This document shows, piece by piece, positions 52,394 to 61,831 of a stretch of DNA of 64,000 bases (its first letter is position 1; each line of letters starts with the position of its first letter). Location of the stretch: the NCBI RefSeq assembly GCF_012027425.1, contig NZ_SNUE01000001.1:310001-374000 (forward strand), read 5' to 3'. The stretch comes from Thermococcus sp. MV5. Its GTDB lineage: Archaea > Methanobacteriota_B > Thermococci > Thermococcales > Thermococcaceae. The notes below the pieces were generated by a model. That model saw only the letters and a program-made list of their open reading frames with translations. It was not told where the DNA came from and made no database searches. A program made the translations under genes and the position numbers.

Positions 52394-53878
52394 TCAGGGA
52401 GAGTGCAAAAACAGATCCACGTCTCTTTCATTCCCTAGATCTATAGCCTTAATCCCCCAAAGTTTTGCAACAAATTCTATTTCACTCCTAAAATCACCTG
52501 GAGCGGCAGAGAGATGGTTTGCACCCATGACATTCAGGAACTTTTCTTTATCAAGGGGATTCTTTATGGCTGTATGAGGCCATTGTTTTCCCCACCGTAG
52601 CTTGGATTCTATTTCATCTGTTATTTCAAGGCTTTCCCCAATGAAATAGAGAAGATAGTACTCCCCTGCTTTTCTTATGAGTCTTGCAAAAGTCAATAAT
52701 GTTGGTGGGGTTCTATACGTTAAGGCTCCCCCACTCGCACCTTGGCATTGAGGCTGAATAGTAGTAGCCCTCAAGTTCTTCTCAGGATCTTCACTAAGAT
52801 TTGCATAGTATAGAGAAGAAGCCCCACAATTAGCTATTAGTACAACGTCATCATCAACATATTTTATGTCACCAAATAGAGGTGGCTTCCCACTTAAGTA
52901 GAAAAGCAAAGCTGAGCTTATCGTTCCTTTTATGTCCCCCTCACACGTGGCTGGAATAATCGGTTTTTCACCCTTTACATCCATATTGAATGGAAAGAGT
53001 GCTGGGATTAGACAAGCTGTAACACCATAAACTTCGCTTAGTTCTGGCTGGCATTTTATAGAGACCGCAACAGTTTCTCCTTTATATTCCTCCCACACAT
53101 CCTTAGCCGCTAGATATATCGCTATTTGTCTCCTTAAGACTTCTGGTGTTAACATTGTGTCATCGTATTTAATATTCATGTTTTTGTGGATCCAATCAAA
53201 AAACTCCTCAACACGAATCCTTTCTTTCTCATCACTGAGCATTGAATCCGCTTTCTTAATTATAAGATACTGATCAAAAAGAAGAAAGTCCCCAATGAAT
53301 CGTTTCAGCCTTGGGAGATCATCCATAAGATGCTCCATTCCAAGGGTGTATGGAGCCCCCCACAAAAGTAAAGACTTTCTAGAAAGCTTCGAAACTGCCT
53401 CAACTGCCCTTGCCCAGGCTTTTACTTTTTCAATATCTCCCTTAAGCCTTGTATGGTGCAAAGCATAGTAATTTACAGAACTTTCCCAAAGGGAAGCGCC
53501 AACAGATGTTATACAAGTAGTTCCAGCCCATGCTGGATCATCATCGGCATATAAAAGAAGTGGTTTATTTGTCTCTTTTGCTAAGAGAGTTATAAGATTG
53601 CTCTCAGTCCAATGCCATAGACCGAGAATAATGCCACTGATGTCCTGTGATCCTATGAGTTTAGAGGCTCTAATTACTTCATCCTTATCATCTATTCCAA
53701 AATTTTTACCATTTTTCAAGGAGTCATATTTTCCAAGTGCTCTGTTAACATCAAAAATCTTAAATCCAGAATCTTCCAAGTCTTTTGCAAGTTTTTTGTG
53801 TTTCTCAAGAAGGGCATTCTCTCTTTCTATGGAAAGAGATGTCTTTCGTGGGTCTGTAAAGGTTACAACGGCGAGCAT
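52394..53878 (-). CDS. L-fucose isomerase-like protein in the trehalose locus
   Basis: The 494-residue protein shows a FucI-type architecture. It has an N-terminal domain with DISGIILGLWHWTESNLITLLAKETNKPLLLYADDDPAWAGTT, and a C-terminal active-site part KCQPELSEVYGVTACLIPALFPFNMDVKGEKPIIPATCEGDIKGTISSALLFYLSGKPPLFGDI and VLIANCGASS. The C-E-G-D motif with metal-ligand Glu/Asp is intact. It could isomerise a ketose or aldose arising from carbohydrates imported by the neighbouring system, but the exact sugar is not readable. It follows malK by 63 bases and has its own GGTGATGTGGT before the ATG. Confidence 0.78.
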   Translation of the reverse strand: MLAVVTFTDPRKTSLSIERENALLEKHKKLAKDLEDSGFKIFDVNRALGKYDSLKNGKNFGIDDKDEVIRASKLIGSQDISGIILGLWHWTESNLITLLAKETNKPLLLYADDDPAWAGTTCITSVGASLWESSVNYYALHHTRLKGDIEKVKAWARAVEAVSKLSRKSLLLWGAPYTLGMEHLMDDLPRLKRFIGDFLLFDQYLIIKKADSMLSDEKERIRVEEFFDWIHKNMNIKYDDTMLTPEVLRRQIAIYLAAKDVWEEYKGETVAVSIKCQPELSEVYGVTACLIPALFPFNMDVKGEKPIIPATCEGDIKGTISSALLFYLSGKPPLFGDIKYVDDDVVLIANCGASSLYYANLSEDPEKNLRATTIQPQCQGASGGALTYRTPPTLLTFARLIRKAGEYYLLYFIGESLEITDEIESKLRWGKQWPHTAIKNPLDKEKFLNVMGANHLSAAPGDFRSEIEFVAKLWGIKAIDLGNERDVDLFLHSP

Positions 53879-53941
53879 ACCACATCACCTTATGCCCAGA
53901 TAAGCAGAAACTCTTTTTAAAATTTAAGGAAAGAAAAAATA

Positions 53942-55060
53942 TTAAAGTACTACCTTCTGTGTTGTTTTATCAAATATGTGGATTTTCTTCATGTCAAAAA
54001 CAATATCAACCTCTTGTCCCTCTTTCACTAAAGATTCAGGTGGGAATTTAGCAATAAACACCAAATCATCAGCTTTTAAGTAAACAATCTTTTCTCCTCC
54101 TAGATTTTCGATAATGTCTACAAAAACCTTGGCCATGTTCTCTCCTGGAACCTTCACTTGTGCAAACAGTGCATCATAGATATCCTCGGGCCTTATGCCA
54201 AATATAACGCTTTTACCTACATAGCCCTCCTCTTGGAGCAACTCAAACATATCATCTAACAGTTTGAGTCTAAATGCTCCAAAGTCTACAAATCCATCCT
54301 CACTTATGGTAGCCTCTAAAAAGTTCATTGGGGGAGACCCTATAAATCCAGCAACAAACATATTTGCGGGTTTATTATAAATATCAGTTGGAGTGCCCAC
54401 TTGATGTAGAGCGCCATTGTTCATAACAGCAATTTTATCTCCCATTGTCATGGCCTCAACTTGATCATGAGTCACGTAAATAGTGGTGACACCAAGTTGA
54501 CGTTGCAACTTCTTCAACTCTGCCCTCATCCTCACCCTAAGCTTTGCATCCAAATTACTCAATGGTTCATCCATAAGAAAAACCTGAGGCCTTCTTACAA
54601 TCGCCCTTCCCAAAGCTACTCTTTGCCTTTGGCCACCAGAAAGTTCTCTTGGCTTTCTCTTGAGTAACTCTGTTAATCCCAACATTTCAGCAACTTCTCT
54701 TACACGTTCATCAATTTCCTGCTTAGGAATCTTTCTCAACTTTAATGGGAAAGCAATATTATCGTAAACAGTCATGTGAGGATATAACGCATAGCTTTGA
54801 AACACCATGGCAATATCCCTATCCTTAGGAGGAATAAAAATCCCCTTCTCTGGATCAGCTACAAGTTTTTCACCAATGTAAATCTCCCCCTTAGTAGGTT
54901 CTTCAAGACCCGAGATCATTCTAAGCGTTGTCGTCTTACCACAACCACTTGGACCTAGGAGTATTACAAACTCCCCATCTTTAACTTCCAGATTTATATC
55001 CCTAACAGCTACGACATCTTCAAACTTCTTCCATACACCAATAAGCTTTACCTCCGCCAT
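53942..55060 (-). CDS. malK: Trehalose/maltose ABC transporter ATPase MalK
   Basis: MalK powers uptake through MalFG. The protein of about 372 residues has Walker A GPSGCGKTTTLRMISGL, signature LSGGQRQRVALGRAI, Walker B FLMDEPLSNLD, TYVTHDQVEAMTMGD, and a C-terminal OB-type regulatory domain with FGIRPEDIYD. In T. litoralis the C-terminal domain docks with sugar regulators. The start has GGTGAGTTGG upstream. It is the sixth gene of malE-malF-malG-treT-trmB-malK. Confidence 0.95.
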   Translation of the reverse strand: MAEVKLIGVWKKFEDVVAVRDINLEVKDGEFVILLGPSGCGKTTTLRMISGLEEPTKGEIYIGEKLVADPEKGIFIPPKDRDIAMVFQSYALYPHMTVYDNIAFPLKLRKIPKQEIDERVREVAEMLGLTELLKRKPRELSGGQRQRVALGRAIVRRPQVFLMDEPLSNLDAKLRVRMRAELKKLQRQLGVTTIYVTHDQVEAMTMGDKIAVMNNGALHQVGTPTDIYNKPANMFVAGFIGSPPMNFLEATISEDGFVDFGAFRLKLLDDMFELLQEEGYVGKSVIFGIRPEDIYDALFAQVKVPGENMAKVFVDIIENLGGEKIVYLKADDLVFIAKFPPESLVKEGQEVDIVFDMKKIHIFDKTTQKVVL

Positions 55061-55065
55061 CCAAC

Positions 55066-56082
55066 TCACCCCATCATAAATTTTATGTCCGTGCTTTCAT
55101 AATCTTCAATGACAGCAAAGATGCCCCCCACCTTAACTATACCCTTTTCTGTCTCTAGATGAATATTACTAACAGCTTTTCTAAAAGATAAGGTATACCC
55201 TACGACATTTCCATAGATGTTCTCTATTTCGCCAGTTTTTACATTTCTGCCCGTAATCTCTGCTAGTATAGGGGTGGACTCTATATGTCTCTTAACGAAA
55301 TCCGAAGCATGGAACATTGCAAAAAATCTAATATCCTGTGGATTAGCTATGTACTCCATCTCTAATGAAGATTCCTTGAAAATTTCAATTATTAAGCTAT
55401 ATTGGGAGAATATTACCTCTGGGTAGGTAGCTTTAAAGCTTGGCGGAAAAGTCGGTCTAAAACTCACATTTTGAATATTAACTACCTCTTTGCCATCAGC
55501 CATACCAATCAAATGGTTTAATTTATAAAACTGTCGAACAAAGAGGTTTCCTGCTCCTTCAAATTCCAAGAGATTAGGTATTCTATCAATATAAAGGGAG
55601 ACTGTTACTCCTTTTTCAAGGGTTTTTAATAGCTCCTCTTGTATATCTTCAAAAAACTCACTAGGTGTCACTACTATAACTTCATTTTTTGCTAATTTGA
55701 GGGTTTCTCGGAACATCTCAAAGGCTTCTTCAAAGTTCTGACTTCTCCATATTGCTGGTCTCTGTTCCTCGCGTTTGATGCTTTTAAGCTCACTTTCCAG
55801 TTTCTCCATTATGCTCTCAAGCTCTTTCTTGAACCTAAAAAAGGCTATTCTTGGAGAATATGCCGCATAAATTTTGGGAGTTCCTTCGATTTCAGTTACG
55901 AATCCTCTAATTTTGAGAGATGAAATAGTGTCATAAACTCTATTGTAGGGAATTCCACTTTTGGAAGAGATTTCCTTCGCAGTACTTGGGCCATGAACAA
56001 GGAGTGTCCAATAAGTTAGAATCTCATATTTCGTAAATCCGATTTCACTCAACACATGTAGGATTTCAGGGTGTATCTCCAT
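55066..56082 (-). CDS. trmB: Sugar-sensing transcriptional regulator TrmB
   Basis: TrmB represses the trehalose/maltose operon and is released by trehalose or maltose. The 338-residue protein matches the T. litoralis regulator closely by eye, with an N-terminal winged helix ([50 protein letters not shown]) followed by a phospholipase-D-like sensor domain ([38 protein letters not shown]) and a C-terminal beta domain. It lies inside the operon it controls. The ATG at 56082 is preceded by GGTGACAAAA. A candidate operator lies at 60383-60401. Confidence 0.97.
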   Translation of the reverse strand: MEIHPEILHVLSEIGFTKYEILTYWTLLVHGPSTAKEISSKSGIPYNRVYDTISSLKIRGFVTEIEGTPKIYAAYSPRIAFFRFKKELESIMEKLESELKSIKREEQRPAIWRSQNFEEAFEMFRETLKLAKNEVIVVTPSEFFEDIQEELLKTLEKGVTVSLYIDRIPNLLEFEGAGNLFVRQFYKLNHLIGMADGKEVVNIQNVSFRPTFPPSFKATYPEVIFSQYSLIIEIFKESSLEMEYIANPQDIRFFAMFHASDFVKRHIESTPILAEITGRNVKTGEIENIYGNVVGYTLSFRKAVSNIHLETEKGIVKVGGIFAVIEDYESTDIKFMMG

Positions 56083-56112
56083 TTTTGTCACCTAAAAATA
56101 TTAAGAGTCAAG

Positions 56113-57351
56113 TTAAAAAGAGTTTAGGATATCAAGATACCTCTCGAGATGTTTTGTTATAATGAAGTGTTCTTTAACCCTCTTCTTTGCCTTTTCTCCC
56201 ATAGTCTTTGCTATTTCTGGATGCCTAAGAAGATAAATCGATTTTTCAACAGCCTCATTGATATCTTTTACAAGGAACCCTGTTTCACCATCGACTATTT
56301 GAAGCCTTATTCCTCCCACAGCTCTTCCAATTACTGGCTTTTCCTTCCACATCGCTTCTGTAATTGTTAACCCAAATCCCTCCTTTATGGACATCTGCAA
56401 GATTATATCACTTGCCCGTTGAAAAACATTCACTTCCCTTGCATGAACTCCAGTGAGATTTGTGAGTACCTTGACATCATAATCCTCCCCTATTTTTCTT
56501 AGAGTCTTTTCAAAGTATATCCATCCTTCTGGGTCATCATGAGCCATCACTCCAACCAGTAAAAGTTGCACATCAGGTATCTTCTTTTTGACTTTTCTAT
56601 AGACATCAATGACATCAAAAACGCCTTTCCAAGGATCAAAACGAGCCACTTGAGTCAATATTGGTCTATCTGGATCCACATCAAATTTTTCGAGAGTTTT
56701 CAGTATCTCATTTTCGGTTAGCTCTTTATTCTTTTCACTAAGTGGATCAATTGAGGGTGGCATTATGACTACTTTCTCCTTTTCCAGATCTCCCTGAACA
56801 TATTCTTCCATATGAAATATATAACGATCATATTTTTCCACAAACCCTCTTAAAAACTTCCAGAATTGTGTATTGGGATCGCTTAGGTCAATGTGACACC
56901 TCCATATCCAAGGCTGTTTTTTCTCATAGAACTCTATTAATGGTGCTGGTTGAGGGTCGTGTATTAAAACATAATCAAAAGCACTAGGATCAAACTCTTG
57001 ACCATTTCTTTTGTTGATTTCTATGTACAGAGATTTCATTTCTTCGGTTAGCTTGAGATCTTTGTTTCCTTGAAGAGCATTATGAAAGCTCTTTGTAACA
57101 TTAAAAAACTCATTCGTTCCCTCAATAACAAACCATTTTGTATCAAGCCCAACGTTCCTCATTAACGGTACCAAGTTATGTAAAATTTCCGCGACCCCTC
57201 CACCAAAAGAAGTGGAGTTAACATGGACAAAGCTTTTGTCTTTGAGGTTTTCTGCTTTCTCTTTAAGTTCATATAAAGCTTTTTCACCTATTATTTCTAC
57301 GTAGTCTTCCAGCCTCTTTCCTTCTCCTCCAAATTTTGTCACTTCAAACAT
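56113..57351 (-). CDS. treT: Trehalose glycosyltransferring synthase
   Basis: TreT makes trehalose from NDP-glucose and glucose, or runs in reverse to split trehalose into glucose and NDP-glucose. The protein of about 412 residues is a GT4-family glycosyltransferase: FGGGVAEILHNLVPLMRNVGLDTKWFVIEG near the start, the donor-binding TQVARFDPWKGVFDVIDVYRKVKKKIPDVQLLLVG, and the E-x7-E segment EGFGLTITEAMWKEKPVIGRAVGGIRLQI. Its place between malG and trmB fits the T. litoralis operon, where it metabolises imported trehalose. The ATG at 57351 has AAAGGAGGA seven bases upstream; the upstream frame extends into malG. Confidence 0.96.
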   Translation of the reverse strand: MFEVTKFGGEGKRLEDYVEIIGEKALYELKEKAENLKDKSFVHVNSTSFGGGVAEILHNLVPLMRNVGLDTKWFVIEGTNEFFNVTKSFHNALQGNKDLKLTEEMKSLYIEINKRNGQEFDPSAFDYVLIHDPQPAPLIEFYEKKQPWIWRCHIDLSDPNTQFWKFLRGFVEKYDRYIFHMEEYVQGDLEKEKVVIMPPSIDPLSEKNKELTENEILKTLEKFDVDPDRPILTQVARFDPWKGVFDVIDVYRKVKKKIPDVQLLLVGVMAHDDPEGWIYFEKTLRKIGEDYDVKVLTNLTGVHAREVNVFQRASDIILQMSIKEGFGLTITEAMWKEKPVIGRAVGGIRLQIVDGETGFLVKDINEAVEKSIYLLRHPEIAKTMGEKAKKRVKEHFIITKHLERYLDILNSF

Positions 57352-57365
57352 TTTCATTCCTCCTT

Positions 57366-58211
57366 TCATTTTTCTGTTGACCATCCTATCATACCACTTA
57401 TGTAATACTTTTGGAAAAGTGCATACACAAGCAATGGAACGAGTAAGACCAAGATTGATGCGGCTGTTAACACTCCCCAGTCAACAAAATACTGTCCCCT
57501 AAGTAATGGAAGTCTTTGTGTAGCTACGTATTTTTCCGAATTCTGTAAGAAGACTAAAGCAAGGAAGAAGTCACTCCAAACCCATGTGAATTGGAGAATT
57601 GCTGCTGAAATTAATCCTGGTAGTGCCATTGGAAGAACTATTTTATAAAAGATCTTAAAATCGGATGCCCCATCTATCCTCGCGGCTTCTTCAACATCTG
57701 TTGGAAGCATTGCAAAGTAATTTCTCATGAAAAATATTATCCATGCCAACCCCCAAGCTGAGTGAACAAGTATTAAACCCTGAAATTTGTTTAACAAATG
57801 GAGATTTCTAAGAAGGAAGTACAATGGCACTATGGTCATCTGCTGAGGTAAGGCCATTAAGAAAACTATAAACGCAAAAAGATAGTGTTTTATGGGAAAG
57901 CTGTATCTTGCAAAAGCGTATGCGGCTAACGCAGCCACTAAAAGGGGTATAATTGTTGATGGAATTGCTATTATCAGGGAATTTTTTAGACCTTCACTTA
58001 TTGGAAACATTGGATGATTAAAAGCATTAACAAAATTCTTTAGTGTTAGAGTAAATGGACTGAAATGCCACCATCCACTCACAATTTCCTTATAAGGCCG
58101 TATTGAAGCCATTAACACTCCTATGAATGGTATTAACCAAATCAAACCCAAAAGCCATGCAATGCTGGTTGAGACTATGTATTTTCTAAGCTTGTATTTT
58201 GGCATATCCAT
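57366..58211 (-). CDS. malG: Trehalose/maltose ABC transporter permease MalG
   Basis: This 281-residue permease has six predicted helices and an EAA loop (VEEAARIDGASDFKIFYKIVLPMALPGLISAAI). It forms the channel with MalF. The ATG is followed by DMPKYKLRKYIVSTSIAWLLGLIWLIPFIGVLMASIRP. The 5' end is two bases from malF, and the end overlaps the extended start of treT, so translation is coupled. Confidence 0.95.
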   Translation of the reverse strand: MDMPKYKLRKYIVSTSIAWLLGLIWLIPFIGVLMASIRPYKEIVSGWWHFSPFTLTLKNFVNAFNHPMFPISEGLKNSLIIAIPSTIIPLLVAALAAYAFARYSFPIKHYLFAFIVFLMALPQQMTIVPLYFLLRNLHLLNKFQGLILVHSAWGLAWIIFFMRNYFAMLPTDVEEAARIDGASDFKIFYKIVLPMALPGLISAAILQFTWVWSDFFLALVFLQNSEKYVATQRLPLLRGQYFVDWGVLTAASILVLLVPLLVYALFQKYYISGMIGWSTEK

Positions 58212-58213
58212 CT

Positions 58214-59095
58214 TTATCCCCTCCTCCTAATTAGCCATAGGGCGGGTATGATAGTTAATGTGGTCAATAACACTGCTACTACTGCTGCATAGTTGTAGTT
58301 AAGAGCTCTTGCAAAGTAATCCCACATTTGAAGTGCAAGAACCATTGAAGCTCCACCTGGTCCTCCCCCCGTGGCCACATAAACGATATCAAATATCTTG
58401 AGATCCCACAAGAGGGTCATTGCCACCACTACTATTGTTATTGGCTTTAACAAAGGCCATGTCACATTTTTGAAGATCTGAAATCTATTGGCACCATCTA
58501 TTAAGGCCGCTTCATAATAATCCTTAGGTATTGAAGCTAATCCCGCTGAGTACATTAGCATGCTAAAACCTGTCCATATCCAGATTGACCCCAAAATAGC
58601 CGCAAATAATGCAGTCTCTGGATATGCCGTCCAAGTGACTGCCAATCTTTCAATTCCCAATGCCTTGAATATAGCTGGTACTACTCCTGCCCCTTCCTCA
58701 AAAAGAAAGCGGATAATCAAACCTCCAACAATCATAGGAATTACCATTCCCAAAAAAACTATTGATTTGATTACGGAACTCCCCTTAACCTCTTTCTTTC
58801 TTAATAAGAGAGCAATTCCTAATCCCAAAAATACAGTGACTGGAAGATGAATCGCTATCCACACCACATTATGCACAAGAGCTCCCCAAGGAGGAGACTT
58901 TGTGGGAAATCTTTCAAGATTTACAATATCAGAACTCAAAAGCACGTTTCTATAATTTTCTAATCCCACAAATTCATCACCGAAAAAGAAACTAAGGTAT
59001 ATGGTCTTGAATACAGGATATATCACGAATGGAACCATTAAAATCAAAGCTGGTAAAAGAAAAAAGAGAGATGCCAAAGACCTAGGCCTCTTCAT
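58214..59095 (-). CDS. malF: Trehalose/maltose ABC transporter permease MalF
   Basis: This 293-residue permease has six predicted helices with the EAA loop YYEAALIDGANRFQIFKNVTWPLLKPITIVV. I place the start at the ATG at 59095 (MKRPRSLASLFFLLPALILMVPF), with GGGGGATCCTA upstream; the in-frame extension to 59134 overlaps malE. It pairs with MalG and MalK to form the trehalose/maltose importer. Confidence 0.95.
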   Translation of the reverse strand: MKRPRSLASLFFLLPALILMVPFVIYPVFKTIYLSFFFGDEFVGLENYRNVLLSSDIVNLERFPTKSPPWGALVHNVVWIAIHLPVTVFLGLGIALLLRKKEVKGSSVIKSIVFLGMVIPMIVGGLIIRFLFEEGAGVVPAIFKALGIERLAVTWTAYPETALFAAILGSIWIWTGFSMLMYSAGLASIPKDYYEAALIDGANRFQIFKNVTWPLLKPITIVVVAMTLLWDLKIFDIVYVATGGGPGGASMVLALQMWDYFARALNYNYAAVVAVLLTTLTIIPALWLIRRRG

Positions 59096-59108
59096 TAGGA
59101 TCCCCCTT

Positions 59109-60362
59109 TCATTCTTTTGGGAACTTCTCATCAAGTGTCTTTAGCACATCATCCAATCTATCTGGCTGTACCCATAGAAGTTTTAGCTGATCCCAGAATG
59201 TTTTTTGCCATTCTCCTCCAACACTATCATCCAAATCCGGTGCTGACTCAACGTTGGCAACAACTTTAGCAACGTCTTTCATTGGTTCCCAGTAATCATC
59301 AATTGTAACTTTTTTCCATGTTGCAAGCTTTCCTGAGCTAGTTCCAACGTGAATCCTTTGCCCTTCTGTGGCCAAGAACTTAGCAAGTTCTAATGCCTCA
59401 GTCGGATGGGTTGTGTACTTTGGTACCATGAAGTAATCCGGTGCAAGCACCATAGCCTTAACACCAGGTAACGATATAAGACCCAAGTCTGTTGGATCTT
59501 CTACCATTCCAGTTAGCCAAGTTCCCATAAAGTAGAGTGCATAATCTCCCTTCCACCAGAGATCTACGGCGGATGTCCACTCTATTGGATCGCTGAAATA
59601 ACCGGCATTCAACAGTGGAACTAGTCTTTCCTCAAATATGCTTCTTACTTGTGGATCTTGCCACTTAACTTCACCATTTATGAGCTTTTGTTGAAGTTCT
59701 GCCCCTCCAAAAGTCAGAATAAAGTGTTCAGTTACATCAGAAATTGGCCATCCAACACTGTCTCCACTAGCTATTGGTGCCTTTATCCCGGGTATTTGTT
59801 TTATTTGTTCAAGCAATGCCACAAATTCATCCCATGTCTCGGGCGGTTTTAATCCATGTTTTTCAAAGAAGGATTTTCTATACCAGAAACCGGGCTTGGC
59901 TGCTGCTGTGAATGGCGCCCCATAAATCTTTCCATCAACGGTGGTTGTGTCTAAGATCCCAGGAACATATTCGTTTGGATTAATGACTTCATTAAGTTCC
60001 ATTACATGGCCTTTTTTAGCCATGTCTGCAATGAACCATCCCCACATGAAGATTATGTCCGCAGGAGTATCTCCCGACTCAAATTGCAAGGGTAGAATTG
60101 TTGAAAGGTCTTCCGCCCTATAAGTCTTATATTCAATTTTTATGTTTGGATGCTCAGCTTCAAAGGCCTTAATAACTTCCTTGAATGCATCAAACTCGGC
60201 CCCGGACCAAGGCCCTATCACTTTCAGGGTAATTTGCTCTTGGATTTGGGTTGTAGTTGTTGTGGTGGTAGTGGTCTCCCCACCGATACATCCACTTGCC
60301 ACAACTGCCACTGCCAAGAGTCCTATCAACAAAAAACTAAACCATGTTTTCTTAACATTCAT
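59109..60362 (-). CDS. malE: Trehalose/maltose-binding lipoprotein MalE
   Basis: This 417-residue extracytoplasmic binding protein has a lipoprotein signal (LLIGLLAVAVVASGC), a Thr-rich linker of nine consecutive threonines, and a family 1 solute-binding fold: LKVIGPWSGAEFDAFKEVIKAFEAEHPNIKIEYKTYRAEDLSTILPLQFESGDTPADIIFMWGWFIADMAKKGHVMEL. It is the first gene of the operon, with GAGGTGTTCCC before the ATG and the TATA/operator at about 60383-60410. In T. litoralis the protein binds trehalose and maltose with micromolar or better affinity. Confidence 0.96.
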   Translation of the reverse strand: MNVKKTWFSFLLIGLLAVAVVASGCIGGETTTTTTTTTQIQEQITLKVIGPWSGAEFDAFKEVIKAFEAEHPNIKIEYKTYRAEDLSTILPLQFESGDTPADIIFMWGWFIADMAKKGHVMELNEVINPNEYVPGILDTTTVDGKIYGAPFTAAAKPGFWYRKSFFEKHGLKPPETWDEFVALLEQIKQIPGIKAPIASGDSVGWPISDVTEHFILTFGGAELQQKLINGEVKWQDPQVRSIFEERLVPLLNAGYFSDPIEWTSAVDLWWKGDYALYFMGTWLTGMVEDPTDLGLISLPGVKAMVLAPDYFMVPKYTTHPTEALELAKFLATEGQRIHVGTSSGKLATWKKVTIDDYWEPMKDVAKVVANVESAPDLDDSVGGEWQKTFWDQLKLLWVQPDRLDDVLKTLDEKFPKE

Positions 60363-60382
60363 GGGAACACCTCAGTATGAGG

Positions 60383-60401
60383 TATATACTAAAAGTATAT
60401 A
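60383..60401. promoter_or_regulatory. Candidate TrmB operator overlapping the malE promoter
   Basis: TATATACT and AGTATATA form a perfect 8-base inverted repeat with a 3-base spacer, 21-39 bases before the malE ATG. It overlaps the downstream side of the TATA element (AGATATATATAC on the minus strand). Reported TrmB operators of the trehalose/maltose promoter share the TACT...AGTA pattern, as I remember them, so TrmB would block polymerase here. A second region (GTTC/GAAC arms, about 60491-60507) lies nearer pfkB. Confidence 0.6.
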
Positions 60402-60591
60402 TATCTTATTGCCCAAAGTTGTACATACATTTTAGGGGATATATCGATTAATCACCTGCAAAAAAGCATTAAAACCCCTATTTTAGCTGGAGTTCAAGTA
60501 ATTCGAACAAGTAGCCAAAAACTATTCACTTTAAGTATAACGGACAAAGACATTTAAACCTTTATGACTACTTAATAAAGGGGGCAATAAC

Positions 60592-61527
60592 ATGATAATC
60601 TCAATAGGAGAAGTCTTAATAGACTTTATTGCAAAGGAAGAAGGAAAGTTAAAAAACATAAAAGAATTTGAAAGACATCCGGGAGGGGCACCGGCCAATG
60701 TTAGTGTCGGATTGAGCAGGTTGGGAGTAAAAAGTGCGTTGGTAAGTAAAGTGGGAGATGACCCCTTTGGAGAATTTCTCATCGAATCTCTCAAAAAGGA
60801 AGGAGTAGAAACTAAATATATAGTAAAAGATCCAGAAAAACATACCGGAGTAGTTTTCGTTCAACTCATAGGGGCGAAACCAGAATTTATACTTTATGAT
60901 GGAGTAGCTTATTTTAACATGAAACCTGGAGATATAAAAGTGGATATCGAAAAAGCAGAGCTCATTCATTTTGGGAGTGTACTCTTCGCAAGAGAACCCA
61001 GTAGATCCACTATATTTGAAGTGCTCAAGAAATCTAAAGGAAAAGTGCCTATTAGTTATGATGTTAATATAAGACTTGACCTTTGGAGGGAAAGGGAAGA
61101 AGAAATGGTTAAAGATATCGAAAGAGGTCTTAAACTTGCCAATATAGTCAAAATAGGAGATGCTGAATTAGAATATCTCCAAAAAAATGGAATCGAGATG
61201 ACGGATTCCAACTTCGCTCTCGTGGCAATAACAAAAGGTGCCAGAGGCTGCACAATTTTACACAGCGATCTTAAAGTCGATATTCCCTCATATGAAGTTC
61301 AACCTCTTGATACTACCGGTGCAGGGGATGCCTTTATGGCGGCTCTTTTAGCCAGTTTAAAATACATGAACAAGCTACATGCCTTAGAGTTCTCAAGAGA
61401 AGAGCTGAGAGAAGTTGGACGTTTTGCTAATCTTGTGGCAGCACTTTCCACGACAACAACAGGAGCGTGGAGTGTACCCACATTAGAGAAAATCAAGTGT
61501 TATGAGAAGTTTCATTTTCTTCCATGA
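60592..61527 (+). CDS. PfkB-family sugar kinase (fructokinase-like)
   Basis: The 311-residue ribokinase-fold kinase has IGEVLIDFIAKEEGKLKNIKEFERHPGGAPANVSVGLSRLG near the start, a glycine-rich sugar-binding loop, and the catalytic C-terminal TTGAGDAFMAALLASL with Asp as base. FERHPGGAPANV fits fructokinase better than adenosine kinase or ribokinase. It is divergent from the trehalose/maltose operon, so phosphorylation of a sugar released by it is plausible; the substrate is not proven. AAGGGGGCAATAAC lies before the ATG. Its 3' end overlaps a convergent membrane gene by 35 bases. Confidence 0.85.
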   Translation: MIISIGEVLIDFIAKEEGKLKNIKEFERHPGGAPANVSVGLSRLGVKSALVSKVGDDPFGEFLIESLKKEGVETKYIVKDPEKHTGVVFVQLIGAKPEFILYDGVAYFNMKPGDIKVDIEKAELIHFGSVLFAREPSRSTIFEVLKKSKGKVPISYDVNIRLDLWREREEEMVKDIERGLKLANIVKIGDAELEYLQKNGIEMTDSNFALVAITKGARGCTILHSDLKVDIPSYEVQPLDTTGAGDAFMAALLASLKYMNKLHALEFSREELREVGRFANLVAALSTTTTGAWSVPTLEKIKCYEKFHFLP

Positions 61528-61831
61528 CCCCCTCTTCCTTCCTGCCAAAAAGGCCAATTAAGTCATGGAGTATTGCCAAATCAATCCCAGCATTAAGAGC
61601 TTGGGAAAGCGAACCCGCCATCAACATTAAAAGAGCAAAAAAGAGGTCTATTCCTTTGTATACTATGGTAACTTTCACGGCTTGAGTTTTCCCTTTAATT
61701 ATGCCCCACGCAAGGAGAAAATTCAGCAACCCAAAGCTCAAAAGCATGGACTCCTCAATTCCACTAGCTTCAGCAGAATAATACAAAAGGAAAAGCGATT
61801 GAAGAAAAAGTAAATATACTGCAAGTTTCAT
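61493..61831 (-). CDS. Small multi-span membrane protein
   Basis: The 112-residue protein has three or four hydrophobic segments (LAVYLLFLQSLFLLYYSAEASG, MLLSFGLLNFLLAWGII, VTIVYKGIDLFFALLMLMAGSL) and a charged tail. I do not recognise the family. The ATG overlaps the stop of the cysteine-synthase-like gene (TAATG) and has GGGAGGG upstream, so it was translated behind that gene. The end overlaps pfkB antisense. Confidence 0.65.
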   Translation of the reverse strand: MKLAVYLLFLQSLFLLYYSAEASGIEESMLLSFGLLNFLLAWGIIKGKTQAVKVTIVYKGIDLFFALLMLMAGSLSQALNAGIDLAILHDLIGLFGRKEEGVMEENETSHNT

